DNA from: Luteimonas sp. S4-F44
GTDB lineage: Bacteria > Pseudomonadota > Gammaproteobacteria > Xanthomonadales > Xanthomonadaceae
NCBI RefSeq assembly: GCF_022637415.1
Contig: NZ_CP093340.1
Span: 558,001 to 622,000 of the forward strand
DNA: 64,000 nt
Direction: 5' to 3'
Position 1 is the stretch's first letter. Each line of letters begins with the position of its first letter. Position numbers and translations under genes: made by a program. This document shows, one piece after another, positions 42,601 through 50,056 of the stretch. The notes beneath the pieces are model-generated. The model made no database searches. It was given only the letters and a program-made list of their open reading frames with translations, and was not told the DNA's origin.

Positions 42601-44747
42601 CTGCTGGCACCGAGGACACTGATGCGGTGAATCTGGCACAGCTTTACGCCGCCGCGGACGGGGCATTGCTCGCGGGGCGGTACTTCCGCGCGACCGGAGA
42701 CAGCGAAGCCGCGGCCGAAGGGGAGGATGCGACGGCGTCGGGATCGAACGCCATCGCTGAGGCCGACTACTCGACGGCAGTCGGCTCGTCGACCTATGCG
42801 GCCGGTGAAGGGGCGTCGGCGTTCGGCAGCGGCGCCCACGCACTGGCGTACAACACGACGGCGACGGGCTTCAACAGCACGGCCTCTGCCGATTACGCCA
42901 CGGCCTATGGCGCCGGAAGCGAGGCGACGGGAAGCAGCGCCACCGCCATCGGTGGCTACCTCTACGCGATGAGCGGCGAGACCTGGGAGCTGGAGGCGTT
43001 CGCCACCACTGCTTCGGGCGTCGAAAGCACCGCGATCGGTGCCGGGGCGCGGGCACTTGAGTACGCTTCGACCGCCGTCGGTGCTGGTGCCTACGCCGAT
43101 GGGCGGATGTCAGTCTCGGTTGCCGGCAGCGCACGTGCAGACCGCACGACTGCGGTGGGTGTCATGGCGACCGCAACCGGCGATTTTGCGACTGCACTCG
43201 GCAGCGGTGCTACGGCAGGGGCGATCCGGACGCTGGCTGTCGGGACCGGAAGCATCGCCGCCGCCGACAGTGCGACCGCAGTGGGTCAGGTCGCGCAGGC
43301 CGCTGGCGAGCAGAGTGTCGCTCTCGGCTTCCGCAGCCTTGCCGTCGGTGCGGGCAGCCTTGCGCTCGGCGCCGATGCCGTGGCGCTGGCAGGCGGAAGT
43401 GTTGCGCTCGGTCAGGGTGCCGTTGCGGATCGTGCGAACACGGTATCCGTCGGCTCGGCGGGTGCAGAACGTCAGATCACTAATGTGAAAGCAGGCACCG
43501 AGGACACCGATGCCGTGAACGTGGCGCAGCTCAATGCGGTCTCCGCCGGGCTAGGCAATCTCGCCGAAAATGCGTTGGTCTATGACGACGACGACAAGGC
43601 GCAGGTCACGCTGGCCGGTGAAGAGGGCACGGTGATCTCCAACGTCAAGAACGGCGACGTCTCGGCGACCAGTACCCAGGCGATCAACGGCAGCCAGCTT
43701 CACGGTGCGATGCAGTCGGCGGCCGACATCTTCGGCGGCGATGTCACGGTGACGGCTGCCGGTACGTTGACCATGCCGAGCTACGCGATCCAGGGCGCCA
43801 GCTACAGCTCGATCGGCGACACCTTCGCTGCGCTCGACAATCAGATCACCGAGCTCAAGACGCGCGTGGGCCAGGTCGAGACGGTGATGGAGTCCGGTGC
43901 CGGCACCAATGAGCAGGTGGCGGTGGGTGGCGATACGCCGGCGACGATCGCTGACGGCACCAACGGGGTCGCGGTCGGCGACGGTGCGCAGACCGGCGGC
44001 CAGAACGGCGTGGCGGTAGGCGGCGACGCCTACGCGCACGGCCCCAACGACACTGCGGTCGGCGGCAACGCCAAGGTGTACGCGGATGGCAGCACGGCGC
44101 TCGGCGCCAACACGACGATCACTGCCGAGGCAACCAATGCGGTGGCCGTCGGTGAGGGCGCGAGCGTGAGTGCGGCCTCGGGAACGGCGCTGGGGCAGGG
44201 GGCATCGGTCACCGCGGAAGGCGCAGTCGCACTGGGACAGGGCTCGGTCGCCGACCGCGCCAACACCGTCTCGGTCGGCAGCGCGGGCAGCGAGCGTCAG
44301 ATCACCAACGTCGCGGCCGGTACCGCGGCGACCGACGCTGCCAATGTCGGCCAGGTCAATGCGGGCGTCAGCGAGGCGAAGGCGTACGCCGACACCACCG
44401 CGACGCAGGCGGTGGCGACATCCAAGGCCTATACCGACCAGAAGTTCGCCACCTGGAACGACAACTTCGAGTCCTTCAAGGGCGACGTCGATCGTCGGTT
44501 CTACGACACCGACCGCCGCATCGACCGTCAGGGCGCGATGGGGGCTGCGATGTTGAACATGGCCACCAGCGCCGCCGGCATCCGCACGCAGAACCGGGTC
44601 GGCGTCGGTGTCGGCTTCCAGGGCGGCGAGAGTGCGCTGTCGCTCGGCTACCAGCGTGCGATCAGCGAGCGCGCCACGATCACCGTGGGCGGCGCGCTCA
44701 GCGGCGATGAAAAGTCCGTGGGTCTGGGTGCCGGCTTCGGCTGGTAA
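36645..44747 (+). CDS. Giant trimeric autotransporter adhesin (YadA/Hia type)
   Basis: 2,700 residues. The N-terminus is an extended signal peptide region (MNRIYRKVWNKSLGQIVVAS) with cleavage likely after AWA (residue 56). The passenger is built of YadA-like head repeats of the form S-x-A-x-G, with many NSVALGANS blocks, punctuated by head-insert/neck motifs (ERQITNVAxGTxxTDAVNxxQL). A short coiled coil (AYTDQKFATWNDNFESFKGDVDRRF) leads to the roughly 70-residue YadA anchor, which ends in Trp. Three chains form one barrel and one fibre that binds host or surface ligands. Long internal duplications are near-identical at DNA level. The ATG follows a GAGGGGA ribosome site. Confidence 0.95.
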   Translation: MNRIYRKVWNKSLGQIVVASELATGDGVGATVTVGRSARPALLALALMAAMPAAWAQVAIGGLEECTVGGVTYECIVPGDASAAAGAVAIGGGAQAGGVTATAVGTQTVATGFASGAFGASARATASQALAFGANARAIAADSVALGANARATRANTVSVGAEGEERQIVNVAAGVEATDAVNLAQLDAVAAIAEDTAQYVAGTGDGEAIADGDVAFAAGSDATAGGDGSVAVGADSSASGLEATAVGYGSDASGELASAIGAESIASGGMSAALGFLAAAEGEWSTAVGALASASAQEATALGNGSAASGVASTAVGTGAAASADNSVALGANSVADRDDSVSVGSEGAERQITNVAEGTETTDAVNLGQLQEATAYTQYFRATGDGEAYAEGEDATASGSNAIAEADYSTAVGSTTYASGVGSSAFGSGASASGQYATASGYNAVAEGDSSTAVGGWLYYDNGDVLLDQTTTASEVGASALGAGAQAIGAFSTATGAAANATGVQSTALGYSSSAATDASSALGAFSEATGGFATAVGYGSVASGDYGLAVGGIADYGDLLIGFPGLILQTTEASGVASTALGNGAWATDVGATAVGTLAEATGVQATSLGTLAYATADGASALGSGSSASGVDSTAIGFLAGASADNSVALGANSVANRENSVSVGSAGSERQITNVAAGTQGTDAVNVAQLEDATQYTKYFAASGGEDSDNGAYADGEYATAAGESALASAQGASAFGSGAFALADNATAVGFNAVADGQNSAAFGAGAEAHGAASVAVGGNAVDENGEPLLTLGGQPVETSATSAGVAGTAVGASAEATGFASSAYGVGASALGAQSSAFGAIATASADYATAVGTQAIASGASSVAVGGPADLIPGLGLLVSTRASGDGAAAFGSGAIASGTNGTAVGTLTEAEGAGSVALGYFAYAPGTNAAALGAEAWASGENSTAVGYYSTALADNSVALGANSEADRDNTVSVGSAGEERQITNVAEGTETTDAVNLGQLQEATAYNQYFRATGDGEASAEGEDATASGSNAIAEADYSTAVGSTTYASGVGSSAFGSGASASGQYATASGYNAVAEGDSSTAVGGWLYYEDENGDVLLDQTTTASEVGASALGAGAQAIGAFSTATGAAANATGTQSTALGYRSSAATDASSALGAFSEATGGFATAVGYGSVASGDYGLAVGGIADYGDLLIGFPGLILQTTEASGVASTALGNGAWATDVGATAVGTLAEATGVQATSLGTLAYATADGASALGSGSSASGVDSTAIGFLAGASADNSVALGANSVANRADSVSVGSAGSERQITNVAAGTQGTDAVNVSQLEEATQYNKYFAASGGEDSDNGAYADGEYATAAGESALASGQGASAFGSGAFALAENATATGFNSVASAANALAAGASAEASGEYAVAVGAESLASGELATATGAAAVASGDGSLASGALAEAGGVESTAVGFYAAATGDGATAIGAESVADGTTAAAFGFGAEATSNYATALGGYATASGFNSTSVGNFSTASGSNALAVGADSTASGDYSTAVGQAATATGINSVAVGGALLGLLPAEASGDYSTAVGGAAWAGGTNSTALGNFAEAGAVNSVALGADSIADREDSVSVGSEGNERQITNVAEGTETTDAVNLGQLQEATAYNQYFRASGDGEAYADGEDATASGSNAIAEADYSTAIGSTTYASGVGSSAFGSGANASGQYATASGYNAVATGDSSTAVGGWLYYEDESGEVVLDKTTMAVEVGDSALGAGAQASGGFSTAIGAASEASGLQSTATGYSSAAAGDYSVANGGFSVASGRGATALGYATEASNQYATAVGWGAVASGAGATAVGGMGDLAPGWGFLVPAEAAGTAASAFGSGSGAWSNYATAIGALAQADGAGATALGYFAYAQAETSTAVGAQSWGSGDRATAVGYYTTAEGADSTALGFNAFASADNSVALGASSVADREDSVSVGSAGNERQITNVAAGTEDTDAVNLAQLYAAADGALLAGRYFRATGDSEAAAEGEDATASGSNAIAEADYSTAVGSSTYAAGEGASAFGSGAHALAYNTTATGFNSTASADYATAYGAGSEATGSSATAIGGYLYAMSGETWELEAFATTASGVESTAIGAGARALEYASTAVGAGAYADGRMSVSVAGSARADRTTAVGVMATATGDFATALGSGATAGAIRTLAVGTGSIAAADSATAVGQVAQAAGEQSVALGFRSLAVGAGSLALGADAVALAGGSVALGQGAVADRANTVSVGSAGAERQITNVKAGTEDTDAVNVAQLNAVSAGLGNLAENALVYDDDDKAQVTLAGEEGTVISNVKNGDVSATSTQAINGSQLHGAMQSAADIFGGDVTVTAAGTLTMPSYAIQGASYSSIGDTFAALDNQITELKTRVGQVETVMESGAGTNEQVAVGGDTPATIADGTNGVAVGDGAQTGGQNGVAVGGDAYAHGPNDTAVGGNAKVYADGSTALGANTTITAEATNAVAVGEGASVSAASGTALGQGASVTAEGAVALGQGSVADRANTVSVGSAGSERQITNVAAGTAATDAANVGQVNAGVSEAKAYADTTATQAVATSKAYTDQKFATWNDNFESFKGDVDRRFYDTDRRIDRQGAMGAAMLNMATSAAGIRTQNRVGVGVGFQGGESALSLGYQRAISERATITVGGALSGDEKSVGLGAGFGW
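37695..38927 (+). repeat. Adhesin super-repeat, copy 1 (near-identical part)
   Basis: From the ERQITNVAEGTETTDAVNLGQLQ motif, 1,233 bp match 39609-40847 almost throughout. A 233-bp stretch (38364-38596) is the same base for base as 40284-40516. The whole repeat period is 1,914 bp (638 codons), but the second part has diverged. Confidence 0.9.
39609..40847 (+). repeat. Adhesin super-repeat, copy 2 (near-identical part)
   Basis: Second copy, 1,239 bp. It differs from copy 1 by an in-frame 6-bp insertion (YYEDENGDV against YYDNGDV) and scattered silent or conservative changes. The distance to the start of copy 3 is 1,926 bp. Confidence 0.9.
41535..41960 (+). repeat. Adhesin super-repeat, partial copy 3
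   Basis: The first roughly 425 bp again follow copies 1 and 2 (same neck motif, then SGSNAIAEADYSTA and GYNAVATGDSSTAVGG), with more substitutions. A shorter, more diverged fourth start occurs at 42579. Confidence 0.8.
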
Positions 44748-44897
44748 CCCCGCAAGGACCGGTGGGCGTTGCCCATCGGTCCGCGGTTCGATGGCACCGG
44801 GGCCATCCGATGCCATCCATGCGACGTCCGTCGGGACGGTGGCCCTGTGCCGCCGCACCGACGCTTCCGAGGTCCAATACTCCAACGAGGGTCCAAA

Positions 44898-46832
44898 ATG
44901 AAGAACAGCATCATCCCCAGCGCCCTGGCCATCGCGGTCGGCGCGGTGCTCGCCACCGGCGCCGTCCATGCGGGCAAGACCCAGCGTCCGGCCGACAAAG
45001 CGGGGACCGAGGCGCCATTGCAGCAATCGGACGCGACCCCGATCCGGCGCTTCATCGTCGAATACCGGGACGGCGCGCGGGAGCGGCAGGACCAGCAGGC
45101 GGCGGTTGCGGGCGTCCGCACTGCACTCGCCCGTTCGGGCATCGTGCGCGGCGCCGCCAAGGCCAACAACGTGCAGTATCTGCGCACGCTCGCGACCGGA
45201 CACCAGGTGCTGCGCTTGGCCCAGGGCGTGGACCGGGTTTCGGCCGAGGCCCTGATGCGGCAGATCGCCGCCGATCCGAACGTCAAGTCGGTCGCGCCTG
45301 ACCGCCTGCGTCAGATCGCCGCCGGCCCGGTGCAGCCGGCCTACGTGCCCAACGATCCGGGGCTGGAATGGCAGTGGCACATGCTCGCCCCGGACGGCAC
45401 CGTGACCGGCGACGGCGGTCCCAACCGCGGCGGTATCAATGCGCCGGCTGCCTGGGATCTCACCGACGGCGAAGGCATCACGATCGCGGTGCTCGATACC
45501 GGCATCACCGAACATCCCGATATCGACAGCTCGCTCGGCGATGCCGGCTACGACTTCATCTCCGATGCGTTCGTATCGGGGCGCGCCACCGATGACCGCG
45601 TCGCGGGGGCTTGGGATCTGGGTGACTGGACGATCGGCTACCCCGGCGCGGAAACCTGCCAGCAGCGCAACAGCAGCTGGCACGGCACGCATGTCGCCGG
45701 CACCGCAGGCGCGCAGCGCACCGACAACGGCGTCGCAGTCTCCGGCATCGCCTACGGCGCCAAGGTCCTGCCGGTCCGCGTACTCGGCCATTGCGGCGGC
45801 TACGATTCGGACATCGTCGACGCCATCATCTGGGCTGCGGGCGGCGACGTGGATGGCGTGCCGGCCAATGCCAACCCCGCGCAGGTCATCAACCTGAGTC
45901 TGGGCGGCTCCGGGGCCTGTTCGGCGGCTGAGGCCGACGCGATCGCGCAGGCGAATGCGCTCGGCGCGACCGTGGTGATCGCCGCGGGCAACAGCAATGC
46001 CGACGTGGCGAACTTCTCGCCGGCCAACTGCCCCGGTGCGATCGCCGTCGCGTCCAACGGCATCACCAGCCGCCGTGCCTACTACTCCAACTACGGCACC
46101 GGCATCGACATCTCGGCCCCGGGTGGCGGCGTCTATGCCAACGACAGCAACTCGGGCACGCAGATCGAGGACGGCTTCGTGTGGCAGGCGAGGAACCCGA
46201 GCACGACGACGCCGACGCCGCTGGCCAGCATCACCGGCGCGCCGACCTATGGCACCGCTGGCACCTCGCAGGCCTCGCCGCACGTCGCAGGCGTGGTCGC
46301 GCTGATGCAGGGCGCGCGTCTGGCCGCCGAGTTGCCGCTGCTCACCCCGGAGGAAGTGCTTGATGTGCTCACAAGCACCGTCACGCCCTTCACGGTGGCG
46401 CCGTCGACCAGCCAGCCGATCGGCCCGGGTATCGTCAATGCCGGTGCTGCGGTGCTCAAGGCCATCGAACCGCCGTGCGATCCGGAGGTCGAGACCTGCG
46501 CGCCGGATGCCACGCCGATCGGCAACGGCGTCCCCTTGCGTAGCCTGTCGGGCACGGCGGGCGGTGAGACGCTGTACTCGATCGAAGTGCCGGCCGGCGT
46601 GACCGGTGCGCTGACCATCACCACCAGCGGTGGCAGCGGCGATGTGTCGCTCCATGTCAGCCTTGACGAGGCGCCGGCACAGACCGGGACCTGGAACTCG
46701 ACGCGACCCGGCAACACCGAGACCGTCCGGATCAACCGGCCGGCCGCGGGCATCTACTACATCAAGCTGGCCGGCACGCGCGCCTACAGCAACGTGACCT
46801 TGCAGGCCAAGTTCACGGCGCCGGGGGTGTAA
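44898..46832 (+). CDS. Secreted subtilisin-like serine protease (S8) with C-terminal PPC domain
   Basis: 644 residues. The signal peptide ends at VHA (residue 25) and is followed by an I9-type propeptide (FIVEYRDGARE to about residue 140). The catalytic triad is Asp200 (AVLDTGI), His262 (HGTHVAG) and Ser457 (GTSQASPH; Gln replaces the usual Met). The C-terminus (about 530-644) has the fold pattern of a bacterial pre-peptidase PPC domain, usually removed after export. Such enzymes are common type II secretion substrates in Xanthomonadaceae, and the secretion locus begins 1.4 kb downstream. The ATG at 44898 follows a GAGGGTCC ribosome site, 150 bp after the adhesin. Confidence 0.94.
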   Translation: MKNSIIPSALAIAVGAVLATGAVHAGKTQRPADKAGTEAPLQQSDATPIRRFIVEYRDGARERQDQQAAVAGVRTALARSGIVRGAAKANNVQYLRTLATGHQVLRLAQGVDRVSAEALMRQIAADPNVKSVAPDRLRQIAAGPVQPAYVPNDPGLEWQWHMLAPDGTVTGDGGPNRGGINAPAAWDLTDGEGITIAVLDTGITEHPDIDSSLGDAGYDFISDAFVSGRATDDRVAGAWDLGDWTIGYPGAETCQQRNSSWHGTHVAGTAGAQRTDNGVAVSGIAYGAKVLPVRVLGHCGGYDSDIVDAIIWAAGGDVDGVPANANPAQVINLSLGGSGACSAAEADAIAQANALGATVVIAAGNSNADVANFSPANCPGAIAVASNGITSRRAYYSNYGTGIDISAPGGGVYANDSNSGTQIEDGFVWQARNPSTTTPTPLASITGAPTYGTAGTSQASPHVAGVVALMQGARLAAELPLLTPEEVLDVLTSTVTPFTVAPSTSQPIGPGIVNAGAAVLKAIEPPCDPEVETCAPDATPIGNGVPLRSLSGTAGGETLYSIEVPAGVTGALTITTSGGSGDVSLHVSLDEAPAQTGTWNSTRPGNTETVRINRPAAGIYYIKLAGTRAYSNVTLQAKFTAPGV

Positions 46833-46840
46833 GACCGCCG

Positions 46841-46904
46841 CCGCACCCGCAAGGAGGCGGGTGCGGTCCGCCATTCGAGCCCGCGGCCATCCGCGGGCTT
46901 TTTT
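46841..46904 (+). terminator. Tandem hairpins and terminator after the protease gene
   Basis: A 10-bp stem CCGCACCCGC/GCGGGTGCGG (46841-46866) is followed by GCCCGCGG-CCAT-CCGCGGGC (46879-46898) and six T. The second hairpin is a standard intrinsic terminator. Confidence 0.88.
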
Positions 46905-46910
46905 GCGGCC

Positions 46911-46958
46911 CTTCTCCCAAATCGAATACGGGCCTGGGCCTTTCCACTTCGGACGGCC
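46911..46958. repeat. Flanking module next to REP copy 4
   Basis: CTTCTCCCAAAT ... TCCACTTCGGACGG resembles, in inverted orientation, the module at 11841-11884 beside REP copy 1. Confidence 0.6.
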
Positions 46959-46964
46959 AGCAAA

Positions 46965-47017
46965 AACCGGGGTCAGAGTGCAATTTCGTGAGACGAAATT
47001 GCACTCTGACCCCGGTT
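46965..47017. repeat. REP-like palindrome, copy 4
   Basis: Perfect 25-bp inverted repeat: the left arm 46965-46989 (AACCGGGGTCAGAGTGCAAT, then TTCGT) and the right arm 46993-47017 flank a 3-nt loop. It is the best-preserved member of the family in this window. The gap to the next gene holds GATACT (47067-47072), a possible -10 box. Confidence 0.9.
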
Positions 47018-47101
47018 CTGCGCAGTGCGCGTGGCGGGCGGGCCGAGCGGTACAGGCGGCATCTGGGATACTGTCGCGCCAGGTTCACCGCCCAGATCGT
47101 C

Positions 47102-47485
47102 ATGTCCAAACCTTCCGGTCCGCGCCGTTCCCCGGTCGAGAAAGCCGCCCGCCGCGCGCAGGGCACGCCGATCCATGCGCAACTGCGCGACGGCGATGGC
47201 CGCGTGATCGCCGGCGCGACACTGGAGGATGGCGAATGGACCATGGTGCTTGCCGGTCGCCCGGTGGCGAGTACGCCCAGCGCTGCGATGCTGCTGGCGA
47301 TGCTGCGCCACACCGCCGCGGTGCAGGGGCGGGCTGGGGTGCGGACCCGGCTGTCGGTCTCCAAGGTCCTTGACGCCGCCGCGTGCGCGGAGGCGCAGGC
47401 GGCCGGTCGCACGCTCGCCGCGCATCTGGACTGGCTCGAGGCCGAGCGGCGCACGCGCAACGACCCGGCCCCGGCGCTGCACTGA
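47102..47485 (+). CDS. Hypothetical protein, 127 residues
   Basis: I do not recognise this protein. It has no signal peptide or membrane helix. A basic N-terminus (SKPSGPRRSPVEKAARRAQG) precedes a small beta-rich part (IHAQLRDGDGRVIAGATLEDGEWTMVLAG) and a helical, Ala-rich C-terminal half ending EAERRTRNDPAPALH. The start at 47102 is chosen because the upstream frame runs into the REP palindrome. It may be transcribed from its own promoter (GATACT at 47067-47072). The codon pattern is like its neighbours, supporting a real gene. Confidence 0.6.
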   Translation: MSKPSGPRRSPVEKAARRAQGTPIHAQLRDGDGRVIAGATLEDGEWTMVLAGRPVASTPSAAMLLAMLRHTAAVQGRAGVRTRLSVSKVLDAAACAEAQAAGRTLAAHLDWLEAERRTRNDPAPALH

Positions 47486-47551
47486 GCGGACACCACCTGC
47501 TGAACAATGAACTGTGCAGGCGGCGTCGACGGCGCTGGCGGCCGTCGCCGC

Positions 47552-47557
47552 TATCAT
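47552..47557 (+). promoter_or_regulatory. Possible -10 box of the DUF2242-type lipoprotein gene
   Basis: TATCAT, five of six consensus bases, lies 26 bp before the ATG at 47584. There is no clear -35 box. Confidence 0.4.
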
Positions 47558-47583
47558 CCGCGGCTCGTCCATTCGATACGCCC

Positions 47584-48213
47584 ATGATGGTTCGCGTCCG
47601 TCTGTTGCCCGCCCTGGTCTCGTTGCCGTTGGCCGCTGCGTTGCTGGCCGGCTGCGGGCGCAACGCGCGCGAGGACGTGCCTTTCATGGGCGAATCGTTC
47701 GACGCCGACGACACCTACTCGCGCACCTACGATCTGCCGCCGGCCCAGGCCTGCAGTGCCGCGCGCTTGGCGCTGCTCGGGCAGGGCTACGCCGTCGGCA
47801 AGGCCGGGGACGATGCGGTCGAGGCGACCAAGAACTTCCAGCCCGAGGACGAGGTGCACACCCAGCTGTCGGTGCGCGTGTCGTGCGTGCCGCGCGGCAG
47901 CGACCGGACGTTGCTGTTCGTCAGCGCGCTGCTCGACCGCTACGTGCTGCGCAAGAGTTCCAACTCGGCGAGCCTGGGCGTCGGCGCGCTCGGTTCGTTG
48001 TCGGTGCCGATCGGCAGTCGCGAGGATTCGCTGGTGCGGGTGGCCAGCAGCACTGTGCAGGATGCCGGCTTCTACCGCCGGTTCTTCGAGCGCGTGGGCT
48101 ACTACGTGCCCAGCCCGACGAACGAGGACCGGCGCGCGCCGGCCGCCCAGGGCGATGAGGATCCGCCGCCCGACGATCTGCACCGCCCGGCGCGGGACGA
48201 CGCGCCGCGCTGA
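47584..48213 (+). CDS. DUF2242-type lipoprotein
   Basis: 209 residues. The signal sequence ends in LLAGC (Cys24), a lipobox. The conserved core runs from FDADDTYSRTYDLPPAQACSAARLALLGQGYAV to about DAGFYRRFFERV, the pattern of DUF2242 proteins, whose role is unknown. An Asp/Pro/Arg-rich tail (DEDPPPDDLHRPARDDAPR) is probably disordered. The ATG at 47584 or 47587 is possible; either gives a good signal peptide. The outer-membrane location is inferred from the lipobox. It lies 60 bp before gspE on the same strand. Confidence 0.65.
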   Translation: MMVRVRLLPALVSLPLAAALLAGCGRNAREDVPFMGESFDADDTYSRTYDLPPAQACSAARLALLGQGYAVGKAGDDAVEATKNFQPEDEVHTQLSVRVSCVPRGSDRTLLFVSALLDRYVLRKSSNSASLGVGALGSLSVPIGSREDSLVRVASSTVQDAGFYRRFFERVGYYVPSPTNEDRRAPAAQGDEDPPPDDLHRPARDDAPR

Positions 48214-48235
48214 GCGCCGGCTGCGACCGAACTGC

Positions 48236-48241
48236 TACAGT
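48236..48241 (+). promoter_or_regulatory. Possible -10 box of gspE
   Basis: TACAGT lies 32 bp before the GTG start at 48274 and matches four of six consensus bases; the -35 is not clear. Confidence 0.35.
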
Positions 48242-48273
48242 CGCCCGGTCCATCGCCGCTGGGGTTGTGTCTG

Positions 48274-50007
48274 GTGAATGCCGTGCTGGAGGGGTCTGAG
48301 GCGTCGTCCGCTGCGCCGGAGCTGCGGGTCATCGCGCGGCTGCGCGACAACGGCCGGCTCAAAGACGTCGATCTCGCCCGCGCGCAACGCTTGCATGCCG
48401 AGGCGGGGGGCAGCCTGCTGGGGCTGCTGGCCCGGCTGGGCCTGGTGTCCGAGCGCGATCATGCCGAAGCCTGCGCTGCGGAGTTCGATCTGCCGCTGCT
48501 GGCCGGGCGCGAGCTGCCAGACGAACCGCCCGAGGCGGCCGAAGGCGCGACGCCGCTGTCGGTGCGCTTCCTGCGCCAGTTCCACGTGCTGCCGATCGGC
48601 GAGCAGGACGGCCGTCTGCGGCTGTGGATGTCCGATCCCTACGACGCTTACGCGCTCGATGCCGTGCGCCTGGCGACCGGGCGCGAACCGGTGCCTGCAG
48701 TGGGCCTGCGGTCGGAAATCGACGATGCGATCGAGCGCTGGCATGGCCAGGGGCGCAGCGCGATGGGCACGATCGTCGAGTCGGCCGACGGCGAGGGCGG
48801 CGGCGATGTCGACGATGTCGAGCACCTGCGCGATCTGGCGTCCGAGGCGCCGGTGATCCGGCTGGTCAATCTGGTGATCCAGCGCGCGGTGGAACTGCGC
48901 GCCTCCGACATCCACATCGAGCCGTTCGAGAGCCGGCTCAAGGTCCGCTACCGCGTCGACGGTGTGCTGATCGACGGCGAGAGCCCGCCGGTCAATCTGA
49001 CCGCCGCGGTCATCAGCCGCATCAAGATCATGGCCCGGCTCAACATCGCCGAGCGTCGCCTGCCGCAGGACGGACGCATCATGCTGCGCGTGCAGGGCAA
49101 GGAGCTCGATCTGCGTGTGAGCAGCGTGCCGACCGCGCATGGCGAGAGCGTGGTGATGCGTCTGCTCGACCGCGAGACGGTGGTGTTCGACTTCCAGCGG
49201 CTCGGCTTCGACGGCGCGTTCCTGCCGCAGTTCCAGAAGGTGCTCGACCAGCCGCACGGCATTCTGCTGGTGACCGGTCCGACCGGCTCGGGCAAGACGA
49301 CGACGCTCTACACCGCGCTGTCGCAGCTCAACACGCCGGACGTGAAGATCATCACGGTCGAGGATCCGGTCGAGTACCAGATCGAAGGCATCAACCAGAT
49401 CCAGGCCAAGCCGCAGATCGGTCTGGACTTCGCCAATGCGCTGCGCTCGATCGTGCGCCAGGATCCGGACATCATCATGATCGGCGAAATGCGCGACCTG
49501 GAAACCGCGCGCATTGCGATCCAGTCGGCACTGACCGGGCACCTGGTGCTCAGTACGCTGCACACCAACAATGCCGCCGGCGGTATCACCCGCATGCTCG
49601 ACATGGGCGTGGAGGACTACCTGCTGACCTCGACGGTCAACGGCATCCTGGCCCAGCGCCTGGTGCGCCGGCTCGAGCCGACGCATGCGGTGCGCTATGC
49701 GGCCTCGCCCGAGGAGATCGAGCGCTTCGAACTGCGCCGCCATCAGCCCGAAGGCGAGATCCATCTCTACCGCCCGGGCCCGTCGGCTGTGGCGCCGACG
49801 GGTTATCTGGGGCGCACCACGATCGTCGAGTTCCTGGTCATGAACGACGAGATCCGGCGCGCGGTGATGCGCCATGCGGGCATGGGCGAACTTGAAGACT
49901 TGGCGCGGCGTGCGGGCATGCGCACGATGTACGAAGACGGGATCGCCAAGGCCCTGCGCGGGCTGACGACGATCGAGGAAGTGCTGCGGGTGACCGAGGA
50001 GGCATGA
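48274..50007 (+). CDS. gspE: Type II secretion ATPase GspE (XpsE-like)
   Basis: About 577 residues. It powers pseudopilus assembly at the inner membrane. The N1 domain that binds GspL is followed by the catalytic core: Walker A GPTGSGKTTT (residues 335-344), the Asp box IITVEDPVEYQIEGI, Walker B IIMIGEMRD and the His box TGHLVLSTLHTNN. The zinc-binding tetracysteine motif found in most GspE proteins is missing: LEPTHAVRYAA and SAVAPTGYLGR stand where CPxC pairs are expected. No ATG fits; GTG at 48274 is preferred over TTG at 48265. It begins the secretion locus. Confidence 0.94.
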   Translation: MNAVLEGSEASSAAPELRVIARLRDNGRLKDVDLARAQRLHAEAGGSLLGLLARLGLVSERDHAEACAAEFDLPLLAGRELPDEPPEAAEGATPLSVRFLRQFHVLPIGEQDGRLRLWMSDPYDAYALDAVRLATGREPVPAVGLRSEIDDAIERWHGQGRSAMGTIVESADGEGGGDVDDVEHLRDLASEAPVIRLVNLVIQRAVELRASDIHIEPFESRLKVRYRVDGVLIDGESPPVNLTAAVISRIKIMARLNIAERRLPQDGRIMLRVQGKELDLRVSSVPTAHGESVVMRLLDRETVVFDFQRLGFDGAFLPQFQKVLDQPHGILLVTGPTGSGKTTTLYTALSQLNTPDVKIITVEDPVEYQIEGINQIQAKPQIGLDFANALRSIVRQDPDIIMIGEMRDLETARIAIQSALTGHLVLSTLHTNNAAGGITRMLDMGVEDYLLTSTVNGILAQRLVRRLEPTHAVRYAASPEEIERFELRRHQPEGEIHLYRPGPSAVAPTGYLGRTTIVEFLVMNDEIRRAVMRHAGMGELEDLARRAGMRTMYEDGIAKALRGLTTIEEVLRVTEEA

Positions 50008-50056
50008 TGCCGCAAGACACGCGAAGTACGCACCGCCACCGCCCCAGCACCCTGCA

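Noticed and set aside
36645..44747. CRISPR-like or satellite repeats
   Set aside because: The repeats are in frame, encode YadA head motifs of variable spacing, and belong to one continuous coding sequence.
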